A stretch of DNA of 64,000 nt from Parvularcula sp038745625 (GCA_038745625.1 JBCDLG010000001.1:12817-76816); one strand, 5' to 3'. Positions 17,220-25,958 are shown, numbered from the stretch's first letter. The notes: generated from the letters alone by a model not told the origin. Numbers and translations: made by a program.

Positions 17220-17250
17220 CCCTTCGGGCCGGAGATATCGTTGTTCATGG

Positions 17251-17281
17251 ACGGGCACCCGGCGAGAGCTGGCGTGCCCGT
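17251..17281 (+). terminator. putative terminator after lpdA
   Basis: ACGGGCAC (17251-17258) pairs with GTGCCCGT (17274-17281), and an inner CCGGC pairs with GCTGG, giving a stem of about 13 bp with a GAGA loop. The downstream sequence is TCTGCCTTTGG, so the T-tract is poor. Confidence 0.5.
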
Positions 17282-17480
17282 TCTGCCTTTGGTGTCGTGC
17301 TGCGGCGGCCAAGTGGCTGGCGTACCGCTGCTTTCTCGGGCTCAAGCTGTGGAATGTGGTCTTTCCATGACACCGGGCGCCCGTTAGGGTCAGCGTTTGG
17401 CGCAGCTCCTTGCGCTTTGAACCCTATGTCGACGTCGAGAGAGCCCAGCCCAAAAAAGGCGGCCCAAGGGAAGCCCCCAC

Positions 17481-19037
17481 ATGTTCTACCTGATCCTCCT
17501 CAGCATCGCGGCCGTTGGTGTCGCCGCAGCCATGGTGCAGATGCGGAGCCATCCTAAGGGGCTTTACGTCCTCTTTTTCACCGAGATGTGGGAGCGCTTT
17601 TCCTACTACGGCATGCGGGCGCTCTTGATCTTTTATCTGACCAAGCATTTTCTCTTCACAACAGACGCCGCCTACGGAATATATGGCGCTTATACGACGC
17701 TGGTCTATATTTTGCCGGTGATCGGCGGCGCGATTGCGGACCGTTACCTTGGTCTGCGCAAATCGGTGCTCGTCGGTGCGATCCTTCTGGTGGCGGGTCA
17801 CGGCCTCATGGCCTTCGAAGGCGCGCCGGTGGAAGCAGGCAACAGTCCGAACCCGGTCATTCTCAATATCTTCTTCTTGGCACTGACATTGATTGTGATG
17901 GGTGTTGGCTTCTTGAAGGCTAATATCTCTGCGCTGGTTGGCGAGCTCTATGAGAAGACCGATAAGCGCCGCGATCAGGCGTTCACGCTCTACTATGTGG
18001 GGATCAACCTTGGCTCCTTCGGCGGCGCGCTGCTGGCGGGCTATCTTGGTGAGACGTTCGGTTGGCGCTACGGTTTCGGCCTTGCTGGCATTGGCATGCT
18101 GGCCGGTCTTGTCGTGTTCATCCGTGGCAAGGCGCTGCTTAATGGCGCGGGCGAGCCGCGGGACCCCAAAGCCCTGGCTGAGGCCGTCGTCGGCGGGATC
18201 ACGCGCGAGCGCCTGATTTATATCGGTGCGGCGATCATCACCTTGCTGGTTTGGCTGATGATCCGCGATCAGGGTACGGTCGGGCTCGTTCTCTACGCAG
18301 CGAGTGCCATTACGCTTCGCCACATCCTCTTCAAATCGGTCTTTACGCTTGAGCCCGAACAGCGTGACAGGATCTTTGCGGCGCTGATCCTGATCTCGGT
18401 CCAGGTGCTGTTCTGGGCGCTCTTCGAGCAGGCCGGTTCGTCGCTCAATATCTATGCCGATGAACAGGTCGACCGCACCATCTTTGGCCAAGAGGTGGTC
18501 GCATCCGTCTTCCAGTCGCTGAACGCGATGTACATCGTGCTGCTCGGCCCGCTTTTTGCCGCGCTTTGGGCGTTCCTGGCGCGGCGGGGCATGGATCTTT
18601 CCGCGCCGGACAAGTTCGGCCTCGGGATCATCCAACTCGGTCTCGGCTTCCTCGTGCTGGTGTGGGGCGACATGGCCAATGCGGGGCTCACGCCGGTCGT
18701 CTTTATCTTCCTTATCTATCTTCTGCACACGACCGGTGAGCTCTGTCTCTCCCCGGTGGGTCTGTCGGCCATGACACGGCTGTCGGTGCCCTCCATGGTG
18801 GGTCTTGTCATGGGCACCTGGTTCTTGGCGACAGCCTTTGGCAATTTCGTCGCAGCCCAGATCGCCCAGGCGACAGCGGCGCCGGGCGCGAGCGTGACCG
18901 ACGTCTACAGCAATGTGGGCTGGCTGGCTGTCGGTGTCGGGATCGCCATGATCGTACTCTCACCCTTCATCACACGGATGATGCACCTCGACACGCTGAA
19001 AAACAACGAAAAGACGGAAGCCCTTGAGGACGCGTAA
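17481..19037 (+). CDS. POT/PTR2 family proton-dependent oligopeptide transporter
   Basis: 518-residue major-facilitator transporter with 12-14 membrane helices that imports di- and tripeptides with protons. Seen: the POT signature EMWERFSYYGMRALL near residue 35, GGAIADRYLGLRKS (PTR2 motif) near 80, and the helix-5 region YVGINLGSFGGALLAG near 170. The ATG is followed at once by a short hydrophobic segment (about 1-20) that adds one helix before the core. It is probably monocistronic; it converges on the hisN-like gene. Confidence 0.94.
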   Translation: MFYLILLSIAAVGVAAAMVQMRSHPKGLYVLFFTEMWERFSYYGMRALLIFYLTKHFLFTTDAAYGIYGAYTTLVYILPVIGGAIADRYLGLRKSVLVGAILLVAGHGLMAFEGAPVEAGNSPNPVILNIFFLALTLIVMGVGFLKANISALVGELYEKTDKRRDQAFTLYYVGINLGSFGGALLAGYLGETFGWRYGFGLAGIGMLAGLVVFIRGKALLNGAGEPRDPKALAEAVVGGITRERLIYIGAAIITLLVWLMIRDQGTVGLVLYAASAITLRHILFKSVFTLEPEQRDRIFAALILISVQVLFWALFEQAGSSLNIYADEQVDRTIFGQEVVASVFQSLNAMYIVLLGPLFAALWAFLARRGMDLSAPDKFGLGIIQLGLGFLVLVWGDMANAGLTPVVFIFLIYLLHTTGELCLSPVGLSAMTRLSVPSMVGLVMGTWFLATAFGNFVAAQIAQATAAPGASVTDVYSNVGWLAVGVGIAMIVLSPFITRMMHLDTLKNNEKTEALEDA

Positions 19038-19040
19038 GCG

Positions 19041-19058
19041 TAAGGGCGCGTTCCCTTA
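19041..19058. terminator. short hairpin between convergent POT and HisN-like genes
   Basis: TAAGGG (19041-19046) and CCCTTA (19053-19058) form a 6-bp stem around a 6-base loop in the 33-bp gap between stops. There is no clear T-tract. Confidence 0.35.
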
Positions 19059-19070
19059 AGGCCGGAGAGT

Positions 19071-19871
19071 CTAAGGCTTGAGAATGCCTGAAGCCGCCTC
19101 GGCCAGCGACGCAGAGGCGGCGACGACCGCCTGGATGGTGCCGCCGGTGTCACGCAGCGGTCGGCCCTGCCAATCGGTGATGGTGCCGCCCGCTGCCTCA
19201 ATCACGGGGACGGCGGCGGCGATGTCGTGCCAGTTGAGGCCTGCCTCGACGACGAGATCCATCTCGCCGCTGGCCACAAGGCCCATACCGTAATTGTCGA
19301 GACCCTGGCGGGTGACCCGGCAGCTCTGCGCGAGGCGGGCGATATCCTCCGCCTCATCGGTTGTCAGGTATTCGCCAGCACGCATATCGGTGACCATCAG
19401 CCGTGCTTCGGCAATCTGTTCGCATCCGGAGGTTTGTGTGCGGAGTGGTTCGGTGACGTTGAGTACGCGCTCCTCGCCCTTGGCGTAGCCAATCCAGCGC
19501 TCTTTGAGGAAAGGTTGGTCGATGACGCCGAGGATCGGCACGCCATCCTCTTCCAGCGCGATCAAGGTCGTCCAGACGGGCACGCCGCAGATAAAGGCGC
19601 GGGTGCCATCGACGGGATCAATCACCCAGCGATAGGGGGCATCGCTTGGCTTCTCGCCAAACTCTTCGCCTTTGATACCGTGATCCGGGAAGCGCTGTTC
19701 GATCCGTTCACGAATGACCCGTTCAGCTTCCCGGTCCGCTTCGGTGACGGGGTCAAAACCAGTCTCCAGCTTGTTGGTGATACTGGTACCGGAGCGAAAG
19801 CGGGGCAGCGTCTCATGGGCCGCGGCATCGGCAAGGTCGTGGGCGAAAGCGATGAGGGCGTCATGATCCAT
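19071..19871 (-). CDS. hisN: inositol-monophosphatase family phosphatase, HisN-like histidinol-phosphatase
   Basis: 266-residue Mg/Li-sensitive phosphatase. Metal-binding motifs are visible: KGEEFGE near residue 67, WVIDPVDGTRAF near 82 and LNWHDIAAAVPVIEAAGG near 213. The FICGVPVWTTLIAL stretch after the second motif is characteristic of the HisN branch, which makes histidinol from histidinol phosphate. The general fold is certain; the HisN substrate is inferred, and inositol or other sugar phosphates are alternatives. It lies downstream of the XRE gene but behind that gene's terminator. Confidence 0.88.
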   Translation of the reverse strand: MDHDALIAFAHDLADAAAHETLPRFRSGTSITNKLETGFDPVTEADREAERVIRERIEQRFPDHGIKGEEFGEKPSDAPYRWVIDPVDGTRAFICGVPVWTTLIALEEDGVPILGVIDQPFLKERWIGYAKGEERVLNVTEPLRTQTSGCEQIAEARLMVTDMRAGEYLTTDEAEDIARLAQSCRVTRQGLDNYGMGLVASGEMDLVVEAGLNWHDIAAAVPVIEAAGGTITDWQGRPLRDTGGTIQAVVAASASLAEAASGILKP

Positions 19872-19898
19872 GCTGACCGCCTAGCGATCCGAGCCCGG

Positions 19899-19943
19899 AA
19901 AAAACAAGACCCTGCGCTGCGAGAGATCCGCGCGCAGGGTCTT
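19899..19943 (-). terminator. intrinsic terminator after the XRE regulator
   Basis: A 12-bp perfect stem, AAGACCCTGCGC (19906-19917) with GCGCAGGGTCTT (19932-19943). Read on the minus strand it is followed by GTTTTTT, a proper U-tract. It separates the XRE gene from the hisN-like gene. Confidence 0.85.
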
Positions 19944-19997
19944 TCCCCTCAAGCCGAGCCTCAGGTTGATCCGGAGGCGCGGCGGCCCAGCGAAGAT

Positions 19998-20387
19998 CTA
20001 GACGGCGTCCGCCAATGTCTTCGCGAGATCGAGAAGGCGCCGGCGTGGGCCTTCTTTTAAGTTGTAATAGGCACGGACCAGGTCGAGCGTCTCTTTTTGC
20101 TGAAAGACCTCAGGCGCGATGCCGAGGGCGCCGTTGCGCGATGCAATTTCATGACCAGCCCGCTGCTCGTCCGTCAGACCCTCGAAGAAATGCGAAACCG
20201 ACACATCCAGCGCCCCGGCGATCACCCAGAGACGCGAGGCTGAAATACGGTTGGCTCCGCTTTCGTATTTTTGGATCTGTTGAAACTTGATACCCACGGC
20301 ATCAGCCAGCTTCTGCTGGGTCATCCCGAGTAGGCAGCGCCGTTGGCGTAGGCGCTGTCCGACGTGAAGATCGACCTGATGCGGCAT
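19998..20387 (-). CDS. XRE family transcriptional regulator, PraR/PhrR-like
   Basis: 129-residue repressor-type protein. The HTH (about residues 9-65) reads GQRLRQRRCLLGMTQQKLADAVG then FQQIQKYESGANRISASRLW, the wording typical of the alphaproteobacterial PraR/PhrR group that binds DNA as a dimer and controls quorum-sensing, stress or cell-cycle genes in various species. The C-terminal half is helical with YYNLKEGPRRRLLDLAKTLA. A perfect CtrA consensus box lies 17 bp upstream, so control by CtrA is likely (inference). A strong terminator follows. Confidence 0.92.
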   Translation of the reverse strand: MPHQVDLHVGQRLRQRRCLLGMTQQKLADAVGIKFQQIQKYESGANRISASRLWVIAGALDVSVSHFFEGLTDEQRAGHEIASRNGALGIAPEVFQQKETLDLVRAYYNLKEGPRRRLLDLAKTLADAV

Positions 20388-20403
20388 GTCCCGCCTCCCA
20401 AAC

Positions 20404-20420
20404 GTTAATTCGGGATTAAA
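20404..20420 (-). promoter_or_regulatory. CtrA-binding box upstream of the XRE gene
   Basis: On the minus strand the sequence is TTAA, seven bases (TCCCGAA), TTAAC: an exact match to the CtrA consensus TTAA-N7-TTAAC. It is also nearly palindromic (TTAAT-N5-ATTAA), so the XRE protein itself could bind here. It sits 17-33 bp upstream of the XRE ATG, where binding would overlap a promoter or leader. ctrA itself is in this window at 61.2-61.9 kb. Confidence 0.65.
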
Positions 20421-20890
20421 GGTTCAATCGGCGTGCCACCGGTGATTGAAAACGCTGATTTGTGGCCACTTTGCGGCGTTCTGTCCCTTTTTGGGTCTGA
20501 AGAGTCTCGCCCTAAAACACTGAACTGCATGGAGAAAATGGGACAAATCCAGGCCCTACCTGATTGAGAGAATAATTTTGGCGAAGGCCCGGTTAACCAA
20601 GCTTCTTAACGCCTTGTGCCTTATTCTCGCCACAGTCTCACAACGGGGCAGGTGATCGTCCCAAAATGAAGCGCTTTTTTTGAGGAAGGGTGCCCTCGGG
20701 CACGAACCTTAGCCTTGCTCGTCTAGGTGGTGTTGTCGAGGGGTGAATGGGACTGGTCCCAATTTGGCACAGGCGCAAGGCATGAGGCTGCGAACCCGTT
20801 GTTTGTAAGGCGTTTGCGGACCACTGGCCGTCGGGCTGTCCTGGTTTGAGACAGGTGTGGCCTCGGCCCAAGGGCAACCGCAGGGGCGTC
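20421..20890. other. intergenic region (~470 bp) with strong RNA-like secondary structure
   Basis: No convincing coding sequence on either strand. The left part holds a 61-base multi-segment inverted repeat (20568-20628). Further right are GTGCC-CTCG-GGCAC (near 20682-20695) after a run of seven T, a near-palindrome around GGGACTGGTCCC (near 20750), and CCTG...CAGG near 20840. The region lies between the XRE gene start and the alkylsulfatase stop, so only the XRE promoter is expected here; the remainder may encode a small RNA. Confidence 0.45.
20568..20628. repeat. 61-base multi-segment inverted repeat
   Basis: Four nested stems can be read: GAGAATAA (20568-20575) with TTATTCTC (20621-20628), GGC with GCC, AAGGC with GCCTT, and GTTAA with TTAAC around a 9-base loop. 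In total about 21 pairs interrupted only by small bulges. There is no T-tract on either side. Consistent with a structured small RNA or a large protein-binding palindrome. Confidence 0.6.
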
Positions 20891-22909
20891 TTAGGGCTCG
20901 ACGATATCAAACCAGAAGTTGGGGGTCTCGAGACTGTCAAACATGGCTGACAGCGCGCCGCGGTCGCCCTTTAGCTTCATCCGTCCCGTCAGGATGAGCT
21001 GAAGCGCCCGCACGTCGCGCGTGATCAGGCGGTTGAAGTCGTCCCGCGTCATTTCCACGGCGGTCAACGGCTCGGTTGCCGGGCCATCGCGAGGGACAAT
21101 GACGGCGTCCGTCACGTGCAGCGAGATGATCTCACCGGTATCGGTGAAGGTGAACTCGATCGTATAGGGCTCGCGATCGAGCAATGACGGATCGTAGCGT
21201 GCGGCGAGGGCGTCGAAGAGATCGAGACTGGGCACCGCGCGAAGAAAATCGCTGTTCGCTGAGTCGAGGGGTTCAAGGTCGGGAGGGCCAACGCGCAGCT
21301 CTTGCGCGGCGGTGAGGAAGTAGCTCCGCCATGCTCCGCTCTCTGACTGAAAGCCGAGCTGTTCGTAGGCTGCGGCCAGCCAGTCGCGCGCTTCACGGTT
21401 TTCAGGCTCGGCGAAAACAATATGGTTGAGAAGCTCTGCGACCCAACGATAGTCGCCCTCGGCAAACGAGACCTTAGCGCGCTCTAAGACTTGGTCCGCC
21501 CCGCCCATGGCGCTGATATACCGCGAGGACGTCTCCACACGGGGGAGGGCGTAGTAATCCGCAGGGACGCCGCTCCACCAGCCGAAATAATGTTGGTACA
21601 CGGCCTTTGAGTTGTGGTTGAGCGTGCCGTAGTAGCCGCGGGTATCAAAGGTCTCCGACTGAAAACCTGGCTCGCCAATCGCCTCTGCAGCCTCTGTTGG
21701 CGATGCACCCGAGTTTGCGTAGCGCAAGGTCTGATCATGGATGTAGCGATAGATGTCGCGCTGCCTTGCGAGGAAATCGGCGACGTTGTCCGCGCCCCAG
21801 GTGGGCCAATGGTGGCTCGCGAAGACGACGTCGCTTTTGTCCCCGTAACGCGCGAGCACCTGGTCGATCGAACGGCTCCAGGCCCGGGCGTCCCGCACCT
21901 TGGCGCCGCGCGGGGTCAGGATGTTGTGAAGCGTGGCGGTCGCCACTTCTGCCGTACAAAGAGCACGCTTTTCTGGCAGATAGAACATGAACTCCGCAGG
22001 CGCCTCGGTACCGGCCGCATCGATGAACTCAAAGACTACGCCGTCAACGGTCCGAGGCGAGCCGTCGCCGTAGAATTCCTCGGTAGGCAGAACAAGGCTG
22101 ATGGTCCCGTTAGGAAGACCAGGGCCGAGCCCCGAACCGACATGGGCATGGGGTGCGCGCTCAATCGTGTTGCCGAACATCAGGCTCGCGCGCCGGCCCA
22201 TATGCGTGCCAGCGAGAAGGTTCTCCGATACCGCGCTCTCGGAAAAGCCGATCGGCGCAAGGATGGGGATCACACCAGCATCCACGTCGTCGTCGCTCAA
22301 AATACCTCGGGCCCCGCCGAAATGATCGACATGGGAGTGGGTGTAGATCATGGCCGAGACGGGGCGCTCCCCCAACGTCTCGTTGACCAGCGTCAGCGCT
22401 GCTGCAGCCGTTTCGACGGTTGTGAGCGGATCAATGACGATCCAGCCGGTCTCTCCCGCGATGATGCTCATCACGGCGAGGTCATAGCCGCGCACCTGAT
22501 AAATCCCGTCGGTGACTTCAAAGAGCCCGTGGCGCGCCGCCAGCCGCGACTGCCGCCATAAGGACGGATTGACCGTATCGGGAGCATCGTCGTCGAGGAA
22601 CGCGAATTGTGGGATCGACCAGACGACGTCGCCCTCGCGGTTGCGGATCGCGTCGTCCTCAATGGCTGCGAGGAAGCCGCGCTCGACGTCGTTGGGGTCG
22701 GACGCCTCGCCGAGGGGCAGGCGCTCCGCGATCGCCGCATTGGCGGCCCTGGTGGCGGCGGTCGCGGTGCCCGGAGGCGGCAGCTGTCCCACCGTGTCCG
22801 TGATCGGCGTCGCGGCAACGACCACGTCTTCACGGGCATCGTCTGCGTCGTCCGGCGAGCAAGCGGCAAGCGCCCCTGCCGCCATCATGGCGGCGCAACA
22901 CAACCTCAT
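20891..22909 (-). CDS. alkylsulfatase (SdsA1-like, metallo-beta-lactamase fold), lipoprotein
   Basis: 672-residue type III linear alkylsulfatase that cleaves primary alkyl sulfates such as SDS to alcohol and sulfate. A lipobox, LAAC (near residue 16), indicates membrane anchoring. The zinc site is THSHVDHFGG near residue 195, with further metal ligands in CTAEVATATLHN and SHHWPTWG. A helical dimerisation domain (about 440-540) precedes a C-terminal SCP2-like lid (about 550-672). GGAG six bases before the ATG at 22909 supports this start over 22939. Released sulfate could feed the cysD-cysNC pathway, but that is inference only. Confidence 0.93.
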   Translation of the reverse strand: MRLCCAAMMAAGALAACSPDDADDAREDVVVAATPITDTVGQLPPPGTATAATRAANAAIAERLPLGEASDPNDVERGFLAAIEDDAIRNREGDVVWSIPQFAFLDDDAPDTVNPSLWRQSRLAARHGLFEVTDGIYQVRGYDLAVMSIIAGETGWIVIDPLTTVETAAAALTLVNETLGERPVSAMIYTHSHVDHFGGARGILSDDDVDAGVIPILAPIGFSESAVSENLLAGTHMGRRASLMFGNTIERAPHAHVGSGLGPGLPNGTISLVLPTEEFYGDGSPRTVDGVVFEFIDAAGTEAPAEFMFYLPEKRALCTAEVATATLHNILTPRGAKVRDARAWSRSIDQVLARYGDKSDVVFASHHWPTWGADNVADFLARQRDIYRYIHDQTLRYANSGASPTEAAEAIGEPGFQSETFDTRGYYGTLNHNSKAVYQHYFGWWSGVPADYYALPRVETSSRYISAMGGADQVLERAKVSFAEGDYRWVAELLNHIVFAEPENREARDWLAAAYEQLGFQSESGAWRSYFLTAAQELRVGPPDLEPLDSANSDFLRAVPSLDLFDALAARYDPSLLDREPYTIEFTFTDTGEIISLHVTDAVIVPRDGPATEPLTAVEMTRDDFNRLITRDVRALQLILTGRMKLKGDRGALSAMFDSLETPNFWFDIVEP

Positions 22910-22985
22910 GGTTGTCTCCACGGTCAAATCCTCCGGCAATCACGCTCTCGTTTAGCGCTAGGATGACCGCGCCCGAGCGACGGCG

Positions 22986-23555
22986 CTAGCCCTGGCGGCT
23001 GTGAGCCGCATCAATGCCTGCGGCGCTGATCGCTTCGCGGTGCATCCGCGCCTCTTGGACATAGAACGCGGCGCCCATCAGCGCCATTTTGTCTTCACCC
23101 TCGCGAAGGTCGCGCAACTTACGCGCAGGCATGCCGCCCCAAAGCTCGCCTGCAGGCAAACGTTTGCGTGCGGATAAGAAGGCGCCAGCGCCAAGAAATG
23201 CGCCGCTTTCAATCACCGCGCCGTCGAGCACCGTGGCGCACATACCCACAAAACCACCATCCTCAACCGTGCAGCCATGCAGCATGCAGCGATGGCCGAC
23301 CAGCACGTCCTCGCCGATCACTGTCGGTGTGCCGCCGCGCGCTTCGGGATCGACATGGATGACCGTCCCGTCCTGCACATTGCTCCTAGCACCGACGATA
23401 ATCTTATGCGCATCGCCGCGGAGCACACAGCCATACCAAACCGACGCGTCCGGACCGATCTCGATATCGCCGATCACAACCGCCCCCGGAGCGATAAAGG
23501 CGCTCTCATGGATTTTCGGTGTTTTGCCCTCAAAGGGGAGAATGAGTGGGGTCAT
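22986..23555 (-). CDS. gamma-carbonic anhydrase family protein
   Basis: 189-residue left-handed beta-helix hexapeptide-repeat protein of the gamma-carbonic anhydrase (YrdA/PaaY) family. Hexad strands run from about residue 12 to 135 (ESAFIAPGAVVIGDIEIGPDASVWYG). Metal-ligand histidines are visible in VIHVD, VGHRCMLHGC. A C-terminal helix contains MALMGAAFYVQEARMHR. Actual carbonic anhydrase activity varies in the family. The ATG beginning MTPLILPF is used; upstream frame up to 23618 is probably non-coding. Confidence 0.9.
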   Translation of the reverse strand: MTPLILPFEGKTPKIHESAFIAPGAVVIGDIEIGPDASVWYGCVLRGDAHKIIVGARSNVQDGTVIHVDPEARGGTPTVIGEDVLVGHRCMLHGCTVEDGGFVGMCATVLDGAVIESGAFLGAGAFLSARKRLPAGELWGGMPARKLRDLREGEDKMALMGAAFYVQEARMHREAISAAGIDAAHSRQG

Positions 23556-24156
23556 GTCGTCTCGTCCGCAGCCGCTTCGTCCTCTTTGCCATACTCGTCT
23601 ATTCCGCTGATCAGGCAACTCTCTGGCCCCCCAAGGGCGCTGCTGCCGATGCGAAGCCCTGTGGGGGCGGCCATAGGCTCCGTCCTTTTGGCCACAACCA
23701 AAAGTGGGTGATCGGCGGCTAGGGCTGGTGCCTCCGCCCCGGATGGCGACTGTGCAAAAGTTCTGGGGAAGGTGTCGGTACAGGACCTACGGCGCCGCGC
23801 CGGAAACGGGTGCCCCAGGTGCTGGCCAGTGTAGAAAAGCGCTTGATTTCTTGAAGTAAAAAGACCGGCCCGTCTCAATTTCAAACGCAGGCATCGTCGA
23901 TGTTCGGTCGATCACCACCTCTACGCTGGTTCGTGCTGGTTCAGGCCACGTCAGCCATGACGGAAAAAGGCCGCCGCAGCTGACCAAGAGTAAGGAATGA
24001 CGGCCGCTTCCCGGATAACGTGCAGCGCCTGTGGCGAATCAGACCCATCACGTCCAGGTGTTTATCCGTTACAGTGTTTCGCAGAATGCTTGTCACCGCA
24101 CCCTTGCTATGCGACGAGATGGGTCGGCCCGGTGGGCCCCGGTCGGGGAGGCCAAA
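23556..24156. other. 600-bp intergenic region, no gene recognised
   Basis: Divergent gap between the carbonic-anhydrase-like gene and the ZIP transporter. Open frames here translate to low-complexity, non-conserved sequence. One weak hairpin with five T on the minus strand lies near 23965-24005 (GGCCG/CGGCC, long loop). I see no known metal-regulator operator. The ribosome site for the ZIP gene is at the right edge. Confidence 0.4.
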
Positions 24157-25050
24157 TTGTTAGGATTGGATGCCTTGGCGAGCCTAGTCGGCGGATCGCC
24201 AGCCATCGCTGCGAGTGTGCTGGCGGCTTTGATGGCGTCTATTGGCATCCTGACTGTCAGCCTGACCCGTGACTGGGCTGAGCGAAATCGCCCTTATTTT
24301 GCGGCCCTGGCGTCAGGGGTGATGCTCAGCACAGCAATCTTCCTTTTGCCCGAGGCCTTTGGTGGGCACGAGTTGGCGTCGATTGCCACTTTAGGTGGGT
24401 ACTTTACGCTCTTTGTCCTGGGCCGCTTCGCCCGGCGGCCTGAGGGGCGGGCCGTGGCGGCGTTCATCGCTGTCTCGATGCACAGCACGCTCGACGGTTT
24501 TGAATACACCTTGCTTTTTGCAGCCAGCGAGATGGCTGGGCTGTTAGGATCAGCGGGGCTCATCATTCACGAGTTCGCCGAGGGCGTGGTGCTGTTTTTG
24601 ATCCTGCGCGGCGGCGGATTTAGCAAAGCTCTCGCTATTCCCTTGTCGCTGCTGGGGGCCGCGGTGACGACGCCGGTTGGCGCGGTGCTGACTGTGGCTT
24701 TTTTGCCAGAGGTCGATGCCGGGACGTTTTCGCTTCTGCTGGCCTACGCGGCCGGAGCGCTGCTCTTCGTTGGCGCCAGTCAGCTGCCCGAAGAGATCGG
24801 AGAGCTTTCCTTCGGGTCGGCGATCTTGACCTACGCTCTGGGCGCTGTCGGCGCCGTCATTCTGCTCTGGTCCGCCCATGATCACAGTCATGCCACCGGC
24901 GGGCATGATCACGGCCCGTCTCTTGAACATGATCACGATCATGATGCGCATCACGAGCATGAGCATGAGGTCCACGACGATCACGACTCGCATGAGGAGC
25001 ACGATCACCACGAACATGAGCGAAAAAGTGCTGACGGGCGCCCCTTGTGA
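24157..25050 (+). CDS. ZIP family metal transporter with histidine-rich tail
   Basis: 297-residue inner-membrane protein with about eight helices. Helix 4-5 motifs typical of ZIP transporters are visible: SMHSTLDGFEYT (near residue 110) and IIHEFAEGVVLF (near 138), which carry the metal-site histidines and glutamates. The last ~60 residues are extremely rich in His, Asp and Glu (HDHD and HEHE runs) and should bind Zn or similar metals in the cytoplasm. I chose the TTG at 24157 because GGGGAGG lies five bases upstream and the first membrane helix then follows directly; GTG at 24031 and ATG at 24109 are alternatives that add a poorly conserved leader. Confidence 0.85.
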   Translation: MLGLDALASLVGGSPAIAASVLAALMASIGILTVSLTRDWAERNRPYFAALASGVMLSTAIFLLPEAFGGHELASIATLGGYFTLFVLGRFARRPEGRAVAAFIAVSMHSTLDGFEYTLLFAASEMAGLLGSAGLIIHEFAEGVVLFLILRGGGFSKALAIPLSLLGAAVTTPVGAVLTVAFLPEVDAGTFSLLLAYAAGALLFVGASQLPEEIGELSFGSAILTYALGAVGAVILLWSAHDHSHATGGHDHGPSLEHDHDHDAHHEHEHEVHDDHDSHEEHDHHEHERKSADGRPL

Positions 25051-25085
25051 GGGCAGGGCAACCCGGGGAAGTGGGACGCCCGTCA
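25032..25085 (+). terminator. possible terminator hairpin after the ZIP gene
   Basis: TGACGGGCG (25032-25040) pairs exactly with CGCCCGTCA (25077-25085), and CCCC pairs with GGGG inside. The stem begins in the last codons of the gene. There is no T-tract, so it may instead be an mRNA-stabilising structure. Confidence 0.35.
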
Positions 25086-25253
25086 GTCTTGTGGTTCGGA
25101 GCATCCAAGCCGCCCTTGGGAGAGAGCATGGAGGCGGCCGCTAGGTGAGGGAAGGATCAGCCCCGAACAACTCGACTATAGGTTGCAAATCCTAAAGATG
25201 GCGTAAACCCCTACAACCTTTTCGGTGCATAACTAATGGACTAGACCCCGGCG

Positions 25254-25958
25254 ATGACGACAGGTGAGACAGCATTGGTGTTGTTTTCGGGCGGCCAGGA
25301 TTCGGCGACCTGCCTGGCCTGGGCGCTTGATCGCTACCCGTCGGTCGAGACCATAGGCTTCGCCTATGGCCAGCGCCACGATGTCGAGATGGAGGCAAGG
25401 CAGAAGTTACGAGCAGCGGTTGCCGCTGCGTTCCCCGCCTGGGGCGCCAAACTCGGCCAGGACACGGTGGTTGATCTTGGCTTCTTGAGCGCGCTTGGCG
25501 AAACGGGGATGACTGCGGACGTCGCGATCAAAATGCAAGAGAACGGCCTGCCAAATACGTTTGTTCCCGGACGAAATCTTGCGTTCTTGGTGACGGCTGG
25601 CGCGTTGGCCTACCGGCGGGGTTCCGACGTGCTTGTCGGCGGGATGTGCGAGACGGATTACTCGGGCTACCCCGATTGCCGCGATGCCGCGATCCAAGCG
25701 CAAGCCCAAGCGCTCCGCCTCGGGATGGATCTGTCCGTCGAGGTGGAGACGCCGCTGATGCACCTTAGCAAGGCGGCAACATGGACGTTGGCGCATGACC
25801 TTGGCGGAGATCGGCTGACGGACATCATCGAGGAAGAGACGCATACCTGCTATCTGGGTGATCGGCAGCATCGCCACCCTTGGGGCTATGGATGCGGAAA
25901 GTGCCCCGCCTGCGAGTTGCGCGCGGCAGGTTACGACGCTTGGCGAGCGGGCTTGTGA
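25254..25958 (+). CDS. queC: 7-cyano-7-deazaguanine synthase
   Basis: 234-residue ATP-dependent enzyme making preQ0 from 7-carboxy-7-deazaguanine in queuosine synthesis. PP-loop motif LFSGGQDSATC (residues 10-20), FVPGRNLAFL near 101, GGMCETDYSGYPDCR near 128, and the zinc cysteines near the C-terminus (CYLG, then CGKCPAC) are all present. It overlaps queE by 4 bp (GTGA), so both are translated from one message. queD is not adjacent. I looked for a preQ1 riboswitch in the 200 bp upstream and did not find a convincing one. Confidence 0.96.
   Translation: MTTGETALVLFSGGQDSATCLAWALDRYPSVETIGFAYGQRHDVEMEARQKLRAAVAAAFPAWGAKLGQDTVVDLGFLSALGETGMTADVAIKMQENGLPNTFVPGRNLAFLVTAGALAYRRGSDVLVGGMCETDYSGYPDCRDAAIQAQAQALRLGMDLSVEVETPLMHLSKAATWTLAHDLGGDRLTDIIEEETHTCYLGDRQHRHPWGYGCGKCPACELRAAGYDAWRAGL

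Noticed and set aside
20590..20611. Second CtrA box within the large inverted repeat
   Set aside because: TTAA and TTAAC are present but 9 bases apart; the consensus requires 7.
20638..20940. 100-residue minus-strand frame after the alkylsulfatase
   Set aside because: It overlaps the end of the alkylsulfatase gene in another frame, has no conserved features and crosses several hairpins.
23552..23884. 110-residue minus-strand frame upstream of the carbonic-anhydrase-like gene
   Set aside because: Low-complexity, Pro/Arg-rich translation with no conserved motif, and it overlaps the true gene start.
25141..25253. Possible preQ1 riboswitch upstream of queC
   Set aside because: AACTA and short pairings (TAGG/CCTA, AGGTTG/CAACCT) are present, but the aptamer's stem, loop cytosine and A-rich tail cannot be placed in the required order.
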